From a virus: DNA of 33,282 nt. Of the stretch, positions 25,154-31,838 are shown piece by piece; the first letter of the stretch is position 1, and every line of letters starts with the position of its first letter. The stretch is from IMG/VR virus record IMGVR_UViG_3300047089_000316, positions 1 to 33,282 of that record, one strand, 5' to 3'. The notes beneath the pieces were generated by a model. That model saw only the letters and a list, made by a program, of their open reading frames with translations, made no database searches and was not told the origin of the DNA. The position numbers were made by a program, and so were the translations under genes.

Positions 25154-25465
25154 CTATTCGGGCTCGTTCGTCGTCGTAGGCGCCCCGAACGGGCCCGGAG
25201 ATTGCCCCGGCAACGGGGTCGTGGGCGGCGGTGCGGCCGGCGCCGGCTTGCGACCGGCCCTGGATGCAGCGGGCGGCTTGAGAGGCGCACCGGCCACGCT
25301 GAACACCACACCGCGCGCCTTCAAGTGCGCCGCCTCGTCGTCGCTCACGACACACGTGCGACCCGGCGCGACGTGGATCGCTCCTACTACGGTTCGTCCG
25401 CAGTCAGCGGGGAAGTCGTCGATCTGCTGCAGCTGCGCGCTGGGTGAAAAGATGATGGTCGGCAT
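25154..25465 (-). CDS. Small Pro/Ala-rich protein of unknown function
   Basis: This 103-residue protein has a folded first half, about 1-58: PTIIFSPSAQLQQIDDF, GAIHVAPGRTCVVSDDEA, and a strand with GVVFSVAG. The second half is a low-complexity Pro/Ala/Gly tail (PAPAAPPPTTPLPGQ) that ends in NEPE. Such a build suits a short binding domain with a flexible arm. The ATG at 25465 has AAGGG seven bases upstream and sits 11 bases after the acidic gene. I infer only a possible head-decoration or completion role from its place after the capsid gene. Confidence 0.65.
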   Translation of the reverse strand: MPTIIFSPSAQLQQIDDFPADCGRTVVGAIHVAPGRTCVVSDDEAAHLKARGVVFSVAGAPLKPPAASRAGRKPAPAAPPPTTPLPGQSPGPFGAPTTTNEPE

Positions 25466-25476
25466 GCGAATCCCTT

Positions 25477-25944
25477 TCAGTCGTCGTCTTCTTCTTCGTC
25501 GTCCGAGTCGTCTTCGTCGGGGGCTTGGGCGCCCAAGATGAGATCGATGATCTCGCGCTTGCTCGCCTTCTTCGGCACGTCCTTCAGCTTGAGCGGCAAC
25601 TCTTGATCGTCTTTGATCAAGAGCAGCAAGTCGTCGCGCGACATCTTCTTCAGATCCACGCGCTCGTACGTGCCCTTGACCTCTGCCTCGGGCTCTTCTT
25701 CGTCTTCTTCCTCGGCGTCGTCGGCTTCGGGCAGATCGACTTCTTCGGGCTCGGCAGCCTTGGGCGTCGGAAGCTTGCCCTTGGTGACCGTGACCGCAAA
25801 GCCGGGCTGCGCGCGGTAGTAAGCCGCTTCTTCGGGGTTGGTCGTGGTGAACGAATCACCCTTTGCCATCGAGCGACCCTTGAAGCCCGTATGCGTCAAG
25901 GGCCCCTTCTTCTGTCGTTGCAGTGTGATCTTGGCTTGAAACAT
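25477..25944 (-). CDS. Acidic post-capsid protein with SAP/HeH-like C-terminal helices
   Basis: This 155-residue protein has a basic start (ITLQRQKKGPLTHTGFKG) and a small domain with FTTTNPEEAAYYRAQPGF, a motif common in small phage head proteins. An Asp/Glu-rich linker of about 30 residues follows. The C-terminal unit, VDLKKMSRDDLLLLIKDD then KKASKREIIDLIL, has the helix-extension-helix look of SAP/HeH modules. A run of Asp/Glu closes the chain. These modules often bind DNA, but here they may bind protein. ATG 25944 has GGAGG nine bases upstream. Directly after the capsid gene, it could be a decoration or head-stabilising protein. Confidence 0.75.
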   Translation of the reverse strand: MFQAKITLQRQKKGPLTHTGFKGRSMAKGDSFTTTNPEEAAYYRAQPGFAVTVTKGKLPTPKAAEPEEVDLPEADDAEEEDEEEPEAEVKGTYERVDLKKMSRDDLLLLIKDDQELPLKLKDVPKKASKREIIDLILGAQAPDEDDSDDEEEDDD

Positions 25945-25982
25945 TTCTTGGGCCTCCTATGGCCAATCAAAACGCGCAGTGA

Positions 25983-26003
25983 GCTTAGTGGCGCGCCACA
26001 AGC
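25983..26003 (-). terminator. Hairpin after the capsid gene, weak terminator candidate
   Basis: Between the capsid stop and the next gene, the minus strand can fold GCTTGTGG over CCAC-t-AAGC around CGCG. The core is a 12-base perfect palindrome (25988-25999). A TTTT lies about ten bases further on, not directly after the stem. It could partly stop or protect the abundant capsid mRNA. I would not call it a standard terminator. Confidence 0.35.
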
Positions 26004-26013
26004 AAGTTACCGG

Positions 26014-27207
26014 CTAGACGCCGAGGCCGATGTTCCGGACCTTGACGATCGCGGAGAGCTCTTCGAACTGGACGTCGACCTTGGACGTGATTGCGTACTG
26101 ATTCACGCCCTTGTAGATGTCGCGGTCGCGCTCGATCCGGATCTCGCGACCGATGCCCACGATGAAGTTGTTTTGGTGCGTCAGGATGAGCTGCGGGCTC
26201 GAACGGTAGGTCACCTTCACGATGTCGCCGGAGCTGATCGCGCCGCCGATGCGTGTGATGGTTCCTGCCGCCGTGTCGACGCTGTAGTCGGTGCCCAAGA
26301 TGTACGGCGCGGTCGGGACCTTTTCGAGCGCGTCGTCGTGCACCACGACGTCGGTGATGTTGGCGTTTTTCAGAGCGACGGCCGTCGTGCCGTTCAACTG
26401 CACGTGTTCGACGGTGAGCGGCTCGAACTCCCAGAGCGGAACGGGCACGGCTTGGATGCCGAACGGTCCAGGCGTACCGCCACCGCCACCGGCAGCGTTG
26501 TCACCGAGTGCGGTCGCGCGCGTGGAGAGTTTCTCCATGTAGAGCTGCCACAGATCCGGGCTCATGAACCATCGCAGTGCAGCACGGTTCCGACGGAACT
26601 TTGTCGGCATCGCACGAATCGCTTTGCTGAAGATCGACAGGCCCACGTTTGCGCCTTGCGCGTCGACCACGTTCGAGCCGTCGGCGAGCACAGACCAGCC
26701 GTCGCTGAGCGCGAGGTAGCTGTCTTTGATTTCGTCGTTCGAGCCGCCTTCGATCAGATCCGATTGCGGGATCGCGGGGCCGAGCTTGTTGCCGTTGAGG
26801 TAGAGATCTTCGAGGTCGTTGGCGAGCTGTGTCGCCATCAGACGAATGATCGTCTCTTCGACGTTGTCGCCCTCGATGTTCAGCTCTCGGAAGTTGTCGC
26901 CGATCTCGAACGGCACCATCAGCTCATGCGGCGTGATGGTGATCTTGCTGGTCGTGATGCCGCGGCGCACTTGCGGGTCGACGCCTTCGGCCTTGGGCAC
27001 AGCGACGCGCTTGCCCACACCGATTTTGTCGATCTCCAAGTTTTCATTGCGGAAGCGCACGATCCGCGCGTTGTCCTTGAGCACGGTTTCGTCGATCACG
27101 AAATCGATGAATCGGTCGGACTGCGCGTCATTCAGTTTTCCGCCAGACGCGAGATCGTTGGCGACGATCGTGGCCTTTCTGACGAGCTCTTCGTTTGCGA
27201 TTGCCAT
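26014..27207 (-). CDS. Major capsid protein, HK97 fold
   Basis: This 397-residue protein is the main head subunit. The N-terminal arm (about 1-60) contains AIANEELVRKATIVAND and RFIDFVIDETVLKDN. The P-domain region has KITITPHELMVPFEIGDNF and ELNIEGDNVEETIIRLMATQ. Near the middle FRRNRAALRWFMSPDLWQL is a typical spine-to-A-domain link. A Gly-rich loop (GGGGGTPGPFG) follows. Residues about 265-335 (VVVHDDALEKVP, then GDIVKVTYRSSP) may form an added surface domain. The end, DVQFEELSAIVKVRNIGL, is diagnostic. ATG 27207 is preceded by GGGAG eleven bases away. Context between scaffold candidate and head genes is as expected. Confidence 0.93.
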   Translation of the reverse strand: MAIANEELVRKATIVANDLASGGKLNDAQSDRFIDFVIDETVLKDNARIVRFRNENLEIDKIGVGKRVAVPKAEGVDPQVRRGITTSKITITPHELMVPFEIGDNFRELNIEGDNVEETIIRLMATQLANDLEDLYLNGNKLGPAIPQSDLIEGGSNDEIKDSYLALSDGWSVLADGSNVVDAQGANVGLSIFSKAIRAMPTKFRRNRAALRWFMSPDLWQLYMEKLSTRATALGDNAAGGGGGTPGPFGIQAVPVPLWEFEPLTVEHVQLNGTTAVALKNANITDVVVHDDALEKVPTAPYILGTDYSVDTAAGTITRIGGAISSGDIVKVTYRSSPQLILTHQNNFIVGIGREIRIERDRDIYKGVNQYAITSKVDVQFEELSAIVKVRNIGLGV

Positions 27208-27268
27208 CTGTTGCTGTCTCCCTGTCTCGAAAGTTTCTTTTGAGGGCCTAGGTGTGATCGTCGTTCAA

Positions 27269-28249
27269 CTACAGAACGCCGCTCCAAATGGAGCCGGACT
27301 TCTTGGTGGAGGTCTCCGTCCCGCCGTCGTTTTCGGCGCTGTTCGAGTCGACGCGGACCTTCTCGATCTTCTCGACGCGCGTGACGAGGCCGCCGACGGC
27401 CGTCGCCAAGCTCTTCAAGAGCGAAACGACTTCGCCCTCTTCGCCATCGGCCGACTTCAGCGTGCCGGTCATGGTCGGCTTCTTGGACGGCTTGGTCAGA
27501 TCGTCGACCGAGCTCGGATTGCCGTGCGACTCGACAGCGGGCGTGTTGGCGTTGGGCGACGTGCCCGGAGTGCCCACGGCTTCGAGGACCAGCTTCAGGA
27601 TCTCTTGCGCGCTCTGCAGCGCCTTGATCCGCTGCGGAGTAAACGCGGCTGCTTTCTGCACCGCCGTGGCGAGCCCGGCCATGGTGAGCGGCTCATCGGC
27701 CAAGAGCGCGTCGAGCTCGTCGTCTGCCTTGCTCTGCGCTGCCTTTGCCTTCTTGGTCTTCGTCTTCTTGCCGTCGTCTTCGTCGCCATCGTCGGCCTGC
27801 CCCTTGCCCGGCTTTTTCGGAGGGAACGGGAAGGCTTTCTTCAGCTTCGTCACGAGAAGCTTCGTCGTCTTCGGGTCGAGCCCGGCTTCTTCCAAGACGC
27901 TTTCCACGCTCACCGACTTCGCGGTCTCGGTCTCGTCGGTGTCTTCGTCGCCGTCGGCGGGCTCATCGCCATCGGCCGGCGCCTTAGTCTCTTTCTTCAC
28001 GGCTACCAGGCCCGTGATCTTCGTGACGATGTCGTTGACGTGTGCCATCGCCTTCGCCACGTTGGCGTCGCCGCCCTCGGCGACTTCGAGCTCGACGGCT
28101 TCGGTTGCTTTCTTTGCAGCTGTGGCTCCCATGCTTAGACCCTCCTGATTTTTGATCACCAAAAAATCGACTTCGTTCGCCGGTGTGTCGACCAAGCTTA
28201 CTTCTTGGGTGTCCAGACCAACGAATCTGCGCTTTGCCTGCTTCGGCAT
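27269..28249 (-). CDS. Scaffold candidate with nested second start (long form)
   Basis: The long form has 326 residues and starts at ATG 28249, with GAGGGAG ten bases upstream. Residues 1-35 contain TQEVSLVDTPANEVDFLVIK, a motif seen at the front of phage proteases and scaffolds. From M40 onward the chain is Ala/Glu/Lys-rich and helical, with acidic linkers (ADGDEPADGDEDTDE), a basic patch (KKTKTKKAKAAQ) and a likely coiled coil near the end (LLKSLATAVGGLVTRVEKIE). This low-complexity helical build and the position between protease and capsid fit a scaffold. The last residues are SIWSGVL. A second ATG at 28132 has a far better ribosome site and would give a 287-residue form lacking the VDTPAN segment. 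The frame's extension to 28381 lies over the protease gene and is rejected. Confidence 0.75.
   Translation of the reverse strand: MPKQAKRRFVGLDTQEVSLVDTPANEVDFLVIKNQEGLSMGATAAKKATEAVELEVAEGGDANVAKAMAHVNDIVTKITGLVAVKKETKAPADGDEPADGDEDTDETETAKSVSVESVLEEAGLDPKTTKLLVTKLKKAFPFPPKKPGKGQADDGDEDDGKKTKTKKAKAAQSKADDELDALLADEPLTMAGLATAVQKAAAFTPQRIKALQSAQEILKLVLEAVGTPGTSPNANTPAVESHGNPSSVDDLTKPSKKPTMTGTLKSADGEEGEVVSLLKSLATAVGGLVTRVEKIEKVRVDSNSAENDGGTETSTKKSGSIWSGVL
28132..28146 (-). promoter_or_regulatory. Internal ribosome site for a short scaffold form
   Basis: AGGAGGG at 28146-28140 precedes an in-frame ATG (28132-28130) by seven bases. It is a near-perfect site inside the open scaffold frame. It should produce a product beginning MGATAAKKATEA that shares the rest of the scaffold. 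Nested starts of this kind are known from lambda C/Nu3. Confidence 0.65.
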
Positions 28250-28266
28250 TGTGTTCGAGCTCCCTC

Positions 28267-28830
28267 TCACTCTTCGAGCTTCACGACCTTGGCTCGACCG
28301 CCGATGCTGAAGCCGCCGATCTTGCCGTCTTTGACTTTCTTCCAAATGTCCGCGTCGAGCACTTTGACTGTCATGATCCAAGAGCCCTGACGAACCGTCT
28401 TTGCGCCAAGCACGATCCCGTTTGGCGCGATGTAGCTTTCGACGAGCGCGAGCTTTCCCTTGGGGAAAGTCGAGTGCTGCACGCCGAGTTTCGTCGTTCG
28501 ATTGAAGTTCTGAAGAAAGCCGTATGCGGCCTGCTTGATCACGTCGGCCGACATGATGTCGCCGTGCGCGTCGACCACTTCAGGTTGCAGCACAACCCCG
28601 CTGACGGTCTGTTCTTCGTCCGACGCCTTGAGGATCTCGATTTCGATCCGCTTTTCGACTGAACTCTGTTCAGAGTCTTCGTCTTCTGCATCGGCCTCGC
28701 ACTCGGCCTGCCCGTCGTCCGGCGCCGGCTCGGCGGCCTCTGGCTCGGGCGAAACATGCTTTTCAGCGCGCTGCTTCTGCGCGCCTTTCGCGAGCGCGGC
28801 GATAGAGTCGAGGTGTCCTTGAATGTCCAC
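28267..28830 (-). CDS. Prohead protease, XkdF type
   Basis: This 187-residue protein resembles the XkdF / Peptidase_S78_2 family of head maturation proteases, which cut the scaffold and sometimes the capsid arm. Residues 1-60 are Glu/Asp-rich and likely flexible. The core starts VSGVVLQPEVVDAHGD. H119 in GVQHS and S175 in GGFSIGG are the expected catalytic His and Ser. WIMTVKVLDADIWKKVKDG lies between them and is typical of the family. A third catalytic residue cannot be assigned by eye. The start is GTG 28830; the frame has a stop four codons upstream and no ATG until the core. No Shine-Dalgarno site is visible, and the GTG lies in a perfect hairpin. Confidence 0.85.
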   Translation of the reverse strand: MDIQGHLDSIAALAKGAQKQRAEKHVSPEPEAAEPAPDDGQAECEADAEDEDSEQSSVEKRIEIEILKASDEEQTVSGVVLQPEVVDAHGDIMSADVIKQAAYGFLQNFNRTTKLGVQHSTFPKGKLALVESYIAPNGIVLGAKTVRQGSWIMTVKVLDADIWKKVKDGKIGGFSIGGRAKVVKLEE

Positions 28831-28853
28831 GTCACGAGTTTATCGTGACGTGG
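28827..28853 (-). promoter_or_regulatory. Perfect hairpin covering the protease start codon
   Basis: On the minus strand CCACGTCACG (28853-28844) pairs perfectly with CGTGACGTGG (28836-28827) around a seven-base loop, ATAAACT. The protease GTG (28830-28828) lies in the second arm. The stem begins six bases after the upstream gene's stop. A ribosome finishing that gene would reach the stem, so start access may depend on upstream translation. No T-run follows. Confidence 0.7.
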
Positions 28854-28858
28854 TTGGC

Positions 28859-29950
28859 CTACTCGTTTTCGAGACTGTCGAAGTCCATCGACCCAAGCGA
28901 GATGTCGACCGTAGAACGGCACCTAAAATGGTACGGCGGCAGCGCCAAGCCGGCTTCGGCCAGCGCTTTGGTCCCGCCGTTGTCTCCGATCTCTTGGATC
29001 TCATCGGCCGACAACCACGGGTGCGCCGCGCGTACTGCAGCTGGCGACCTCGCGGCGCCCGTCTTCGCGATCTGCGCCTCGGCGTCAGACACCTGAAAGA
29101 CTTTGCCGTTCATGTACTGACAGATGTCGGAGGTCCGCTCATCCATCGGGTTCACGATCTCGTATGCCGTGATCCCGATGTCAGAAAAACTTCGAATCTG
29201 TCCGCGTACGCGCGCGTTCGTCGTGGTGTTTGCTGCCAAGCCTTCGAAGTACTTGGCGTCCGTGCCTATGAATCCACTCGGCACAGAGACCTTGCCGAGC
29301 ATTTCTTCGAGCGCCTTCGCGATGAATTTGCCGGCTTCGACCCGGCCCATGCCTTCGAGCATGGTCGGCGTCACCGCGATTCGAACTGCGTCTCGAACAT
29401 TTTTCGCATAGTGAATGCCGATCCACAGCATCTGGTCGGCAGTCAGCTCTTCGAGCGCGTTTTCGTCGAGCAGATCGAACTTGGGCGAGACCTCGGGTAT
29501 TTTTTTCTTGGCCTTGGCCAGCGGCGTGTCGAGCTCGGACAGATTGGGCACGACGTACTGCAGCGACGCCTTCGTCTTGCCCTTGGCCTTCTTCCAACCC
29601 GCCTTGCGCGCCAGCCTGTAGATGCTCGACAGCTCGGATGTCGCGCGTTCCTCCACGTCGCCGGCCCACTTCTTCATCACCGTGTCGACGGTGGCGCGCA
29701 CCGCCTTTACGGTGCCCGCCTCCTTGTACGCCGAGGCCGCTTGCGCGCTCGCCTGCTTGGTACGCACGCGCCACTTGCCCAGCAAGTAGTCGCGCATGCG
29801 CATCTCATGGCGTGCGATTTGCGCGACCTCACTGATCATCAGCGCCTTGGCGATAGACACGTCCGACGTCACAAGCACATCGTGCAAGATGTCCAACTCA
29901 CGCGAGCAGCACTCGCCTGACAACGCGTGATGCAGCGCGGCGCTTTTCAC
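28859..29950 (-). CDS. Minor head protein, Mu F / SPP1 gp7-like
   Basis: This 363-residue protein belongs to the Phage_Mu_F head morphogenesis group, present in few copies beside the portal and sometimes carried into the host cell. The key pattern is near the C-terminus: NPMDERTSDICQYMNGKVF (D270, R272, T273, C277), then LPPYHFRCRS (H341, C344). The spacing between the two parts is normal for the family. The N-terminal half is helical with a basic section (KKAKGKTKASL, about 120-130). It begins with GTG 29950 overlapping the portal's TGA, so it is probably translationally coupled. The protease gene follows after 28 bases. No toxin domain is fused at the C-terminus, unlike some MuF proteins. 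Confidence 0.88.
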   Translation of the reverse strand: MKSAALHHALSGECCSRELDILHDVLVTSDVSIAKALMISEVAQIARHEMRMRDYLLGKWRVRTKQASAQAASAYKEAGTVKAVRATVDTVMKKWAGDVEERATSELSSIYRLARKAGWKKAKGKTKASLQYVVPNLSELDTPLAKAKKKIPEVSPKFDLLDENALEELTADQMLWIGIHYAKNVRDAVRIAVTPTMLEGMGRVEAGKFIAKALEEMLGKVSVPSGFIGTDAKYFEGLAANTTTNARVRGQIRSFSDIGITAYEIVNPMDERTSDICQYMNGKVFQVSDAEAQIAKTGAARSPAAVRAAHPWLSADEIQEIGDNGGTKALAEAGLALPPYHFRCRSTVDISLGSMDFDSLENE

Positions 29951-31836
29951 GCGCTCTCCGTCATTCGCTTACGCCAGATGATTTCTGCAGAGCGGTTGAG
30001 CGCCAAAAGACGCTTTGCGACTTCGATCACGCTTTCAGGATCGTTCTCGTCGAGATCTTCGAGGCCCAGCGAAGACAGGTCCAGCTCGTCGTTGTCGTCG
30101 ATCAGGCCCAGCGCCTTGAGCGCCGTCACTTGCTGGCCAGGCTCAGTGGGCTGAGCTTGGTTTTTCACGGCCTCGGCCATGGTCATGCTGAACGGAACAT
30201 CGGCCGGGAAGTCTGCGGCGAAGTTGGGCAAGTCAGCGCCCAAGATGTCTTCGAGCAAGAAGCGCGCGATGCGCGGCGTCATGCCGCCCGTCTTCTCTGA
30301 GCCGCCCAAGATCTTCACGAGCTGTGTGTTGTCGGTCGTGTTGGGCGTGTTCGACTTGAACTTGTGAAAGATCACTCCCATCTCTGGGAAGATCAACCGG
30401 TTCATCATCTCGTCGAACTCCATACGCTCGGGCGCAAACACTTGCTCGTCCGCAAGGCGCCGCGACGACTCGGCAGTTGAACGCGTGTAATCGCCCGCTC
30501 GGCCCACGAAGATCGGCGGCAAGCGAAACGAACGGCGGATCTTGTCCTGGTTGTTCGTGCTGTAGTTCTGAAAGAGCGCGTCGGCGTGCTGCTCTTTGGT
30601 CAGCGGCTTGACATCGATCTTCACTTGGCCGCCGTCCTCGCCCGCCGTGTCCTCGCCGGTGGGTTCGGCTTCGATGATCAAAAACTTGCTGTAGTTGTCC
30701 GAGCCCTGGATCTGTGACTCGACGAACGACTCGATACGATCGACGGTGCCTTGCGTCAGCTGCCCGTTCGAAACGGCGACAACCATCGACGGGATGTTGT
30801 TGTTCTTGAACGTGATCCAGTTGATTTCCTCGGCCGCGCGGTCGCCAAAGATCGACAGCAAATTGCCGATGAACCGTGGCAGCCCGTAAGGGCTGCGCGG
30901 GCTGTAGAGCTTCAGGTGAAGGACTTCACTCGCTCGATCCTTCAGGTCGATGCGCTTGCGCTCGCCGCCCTCGCCATCGTGCTCGCCACTGCTCTTCGAG
31001 TACGCGCGCGGATCGCCGAACTCCTTGAACCACACGACCTTGTGGCCTGTGATCGACGACGTCGTGCGACCTTGCTGAATCGTGCGGCTCTGCACAAACG
31101 TGCGAAACCGGCGCATGACACGCTGCTCCTTCACGACCACGCTACCATCCGGCTGCAGCTCCAAGATTTTTCGCGTAACTTCGACCGCTTCGTCCTCCAT
31201 CTTGCCCAGACGCATTTGATAGCTCGGCAAGTGCGTAAAGCCCTGGACCTCACCCGCTGCGTTGCGAATGACCTCGTAGTACGCGTTGCCGGTCGTTTCG
31301 AGATCCTTGCGCAAGCGCCGACGAAACTGAACGAAACTTTCGGTCGTGCAGTAGGTGAAAAAGTTCGTGAGCCGCACCTTTTCGGCGCGCGCGCCATCGA
31401 GCGCCTTGCGCTGCTCCGGGGTCAGATCTCCCTTGGTGTCCGACGCCTGATCGTCTTCGATTTTGGTGACGTCATCGAGCCGCAGTCTCGACACGAAGCG
31501 ATGTCCGGTCGCTTCGATGTTCATCTCCATGGCCTCGACGCACTGAAACATCTCGGAGCTGTTTTCGGGTAGCATCGCGAGCGTCAGCATGTCGAACGGC
31601 GGCATGATGATCCGGCCCTTGTGGCCGAGCGCGTTGAATGGCTCTTCGGCCAGCGCTTCCGACTTGCCCGGATCTTCTTTCGATTCTGTCAGGCCGTTCG
31701 CTCCGCCGTTCTTGCGAACGTCGATCACCAGCGCGCGCACCTGACGTAGCGCTTTGTGGTTGGCCGCGTTGGCAGCTCCCGACGCGGAGCGCTGCGCAGA
31801 CAGTGGAATAGCGGTAGCTGCGTTGTCGATTCGCAT
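29947..31836 (-). CDS. Portal protein
   Basis: This 629-residue protein is the portal, the dodecameric ring at the packaging vertex. It follows TerL directly and precedes the Mu F-like gene, the standard order. Visible patterns include TTGNAYYEVIRNAAGEVQG, a typical portal strand pair, VLHLKLYSPRSPYGLPRF, and NNIPSMVVAVSNGQL. A later segment with RRSFRLPPIFVGRAGDYTRS is common in PBSX-type portals. The C-terminal section is helical and acidic. ATG 31836 has GGGAG ten bases upstream. A TTG at 31842 overlapping the terminase stop is also possible. The protein is longer than PBSX-type portals, mainly in an N-terminal stretch of about 60 residues. Confidence 0.9.
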   Translation of the reverse strand: MRIDNAATAIPLSAQRSASGAANAANHKALRQVRALVIDVRKNGGANGLTESKEDPGKSEALAEEPFNALGHKGRIIMPPFDMLTLAMLPENSSEMFQCVEAMEMNIEATGHRFVSRLRLDDVTKIEDDQASDTKGDLTPEQRKALDGARAEKVRLTNFFTYCTTESFVQFRRRLRKDLETTGNAYYEVIRNAAGEVQGFTHLPSYQMRLGKMEDEAVEVTRKILELQPDGSVVVKEQRVMRRFRTFVQSRTIQQGRTTSSITGHKVVWFKEFGDPRAYSKSSGEHDGEGGERKRIDLKDRASEVLHLKLYSPRSPYGLPRFIGNLLSIFGDRAAEEINWITFKNNNIPSMVVAVSNGQLTQGTVDRIESFVESQIQGSDNYSKFLIIEAEPTGEDTAGEDGGQVKIDVKPLTKEQHADALFQNYSTNNQDKIRRSFRLPPIFVGRAGDYTRSTAESSRRLADEQVFAPERMEFDEMMNRLIFPEMGVIFHKFKSNTPNTTDNTQLVKILGGSEKTGGMTPRIARFLLEDILGADLPNFAADFPADVPFSMTMAEAVKNQAQPTEPGQQVTALKALGLIDDNDELDLSSLGLEDLDENDPESVIEVAKRLLALNRSAEIIWRKRMTESA

Positions 31837-31838
31837 AG

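Noticed and set aside
25525-27243. A 572-codon open frame on the plus strand opposite the capsid and acidic genes
   Set aside because: It runs antisense to clearly coding genes, has no family pattern and is explained by GC-rich codon bias leaving the opposite frame open.
28250-28381. Upstream extension of the scaffold frame to 28381
   Set aside because: That part overlaps the protease gene's conserved C-terminus and encodes Arg/Ser-rich low-complexity sequence.
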